Positions 62,986 to 64,000 of a stretch of DNA of 64,000 bases are shown here, in pieces; the stretch's first letter is position 1; each line of letters begins with the position of its first letter. Below the pieces are notes generated by a model, which worked only from the letters and a program-made list of their open reading frames with translations, was not told the origin of the DNA and did no database searches. Position numbers and translations under genes: made by a program. Source of the stretch: Lachnospiraceae bacterium (GTDB lineage Bacteria > Bacillota > Clostridia > Lachnospirales > Lachnospiraceae); contig JAFXTJ010000032.1 of the NCBI GenBank assembly GCA_017535945.1, positions 1 through 64,000 of the forward strand. The letters run 5' to 3'.

Positions 62986-64000
62986 CTATTTTACTATGTT
63001 TTTCATCCACACACCTTTTTTCACCAGGATGAACCCGATCGCACATTTGATCCACTCCGCCATCTGCACGATCGCAAAGACCCAGATGACATACCAGTCG
63101 GTGAACCGGCTGAAAACATAGGCTAACGGCACACTCACCAGCCACATGAAGGCGCTGTCAAACAGAAAGGTGATGATCGTGCGGCCACCCGAGCGGAGGG
63201 TGAAGTAGGAGGCGTGCAGAAAGCCCATGAGCGGTGTGAACAGCGCCTGCACCATCAGGAAATGCATGGCGATCCGTCTGGCCTCCGGTGTCGTGTTATA
63301 CAGCATCGGAAAGAAGGGCGCCGTGAGGAAGACGATGATCCCGACGCCGGTCGCGAGCATGACGGAAAAAGCGATGATCTTGTTGTCGTCATCCCTCGCC
63401 TCTTTATAACGCCCGGCACCGAGGTGCTGCCCCACGATGATCGCAACGGCATCCCCCATGGCGAAGAAAGCCACGTTGAAGACATTGCTGATCGTATTGG
63501 CGATATTCTGCCCGGCCACCACATTGAGGCCGCGCATGGAATAGCTCTGCGCCACCACCGCGACACCCACGGACCACAGACATTCATTGATGAGCAGCGG
63601 CGAGCCCGTGATGAAATACTTGCGGATCAGATCGCCCGGGACAGAGAGTTTCCTGTACATACCCACGATGAAGGGGCATTTCTCCGGATTCCGGTGCGTC
63701 CAGACCGTCACGATGAGGAGTTCCACATAGCGCGAGATCACGGTGGCCATGGCCGCGCCGACGACGCCCAGCACGGGGAAGCCGAATTTTCCGTAGATCA
63801 GCAGATAGTTGAAGATGAGGTTCACAAAGACGGCCACGAGCCCCGCTTCCATGGGCACCACGGTCTCTCCGCACTCGCGCAGCGTATTTGCATACACCTG
63901 GACCAGCATAAAGGCCGGCAGGCCGATCAGCGAGATCCGCATATAATCCAGAGCATACCCGAGCGCAGCCGCCAGATCGCCGCCGTCGTTGCTGCCGTTG
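62986..64000 (-). CDS. MATE family efflux transporter (5' end outside window)
   Basis: The frame is open from the stop at 62986 to the window edge, giving at least 338 residues of the C-terminal part of a MATE transporter; an internal ATG at 63942 is not the start, because the frame continues upstream as GYALDY. At least eight helices are visible, with typical sequence AVAIIVGQHLGAGRYKEA and an FMLVQVYANTLRECGETVVP segment. MATE proteins expel drugs or cationic dyes using an ion gradient. Truncation is due to the window only. Confidence 0.9.
   Translation of the reverse strand, partial: NGSNDGGDLAAALGYALDYMRISLIGLPAFMLVQVYANTLRECGETVVPMEAGLVAVFVNLIFNYLLIYGKFGFPVLGVVGAAMATVISRYVELLIVTVWTHRNPEKCPFIVGMYRKLSVPGDLIRKYFITGSPLLINECLWSVGVAVVAQSYSMRGLNVVAGQNIANTISNVFNVAFFAMGDAVAIIVGQHLGAGRYKEARDDDNKIIAFSVMLATGVGIIVFLTAPFFPMLYNTTPEARRIAMHFLMVQALFTPLMGFLHASYFTLRSGGRTIITFLFDSAFMWLVSVPLAYVFSRFTDWYVIWVFAIVQMAEWIKCAIGFILVKKGVWMKNIVK

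Overview
The window looks like chromosomal DNA from a G+C-rich member of the Clostridia, probably a Lachnospiraceae-type gut anaerobe. The reasons are the tig-clpP-clpX cluster, phosphate butyryltransferase/butyrate kinase, a DUF4250 protein behind clpB, VanZ, YesM/YesN and AraC-controlled sugar ABC transporters without their own ATPase, strong GGAGG ribosome sites and sigma-A promoters often of the extended -10 (TGn) type. No rRNA, CRISPR array, intact transposase or phage module is present. Genes are tightly packed and no gene-free stretch exceeds about 300 bases.

Region 1 (1-11.8 kb) is accessory carbohydrate use. It holds a GH31 glycosidase with a binding protein and two permeases, a divergent YesM/YesN two-component system, a zinc alcohol dehydrogenase/aldo-keto reductase/FucU mutarotase operon, and its divergent AraC regulator. 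Region 2 (11.8-15.3 kb) is visibly richer in A+T. It carries a polysaccharide deacetylase, an unknown membrane protein and an ABC exporter pair, with a serine-recombinase fragment at one end and tRNA-Trp at the other, and looks like an old insertion. VanZ and a ClC channel follow. Region 3 (17.2-27.7 kb) is an acidic-oligosaccharide (uronide) locus: DUF2264, GH88 unsaturated glucuronyl hydrolase, ABC importer, AraC regulator, discoidin-like protein and heparinase II/III. None of its enzymes has a signal peptide, so the model is import of acidic oligosaccharides followed by cytoplasmic cleavage.

Region 4 (27.7-64 kb) is mostly core. It contains clpB with two small genes, tig-clpP-clpX-engB, CYTH and DJ-1 proteins, a tetR-pfkB-malQ unit, a small-membrane-protein/guaB/glnS/DUF2225 operon, hom-lysC, a chemotaxis receptor, a compact operon mixing glycosyltransferases with hisC, a methyltransferase and dapF, then prfB, secA, ptb-buk and a MATE exporter cut by the window edge.

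The most interesting signals are regulatory or structural rather than a wholly new gene system. They are intrinsic terminators placed directly after the binding-protein gene in both sugar ABC operons, five transcription-leading genes with a -10 box so close to the ATG that their mRNAs may be leaderless, YesN-like direct repeats at a 21-bp period, a palindrome at the predicted start of a tetR transcript, a sugar kinase lacking the usual catalytic Asp, a VanZ gene running about 145 bases into ClC, and the degenerate insertion next to tRNA-Trp.
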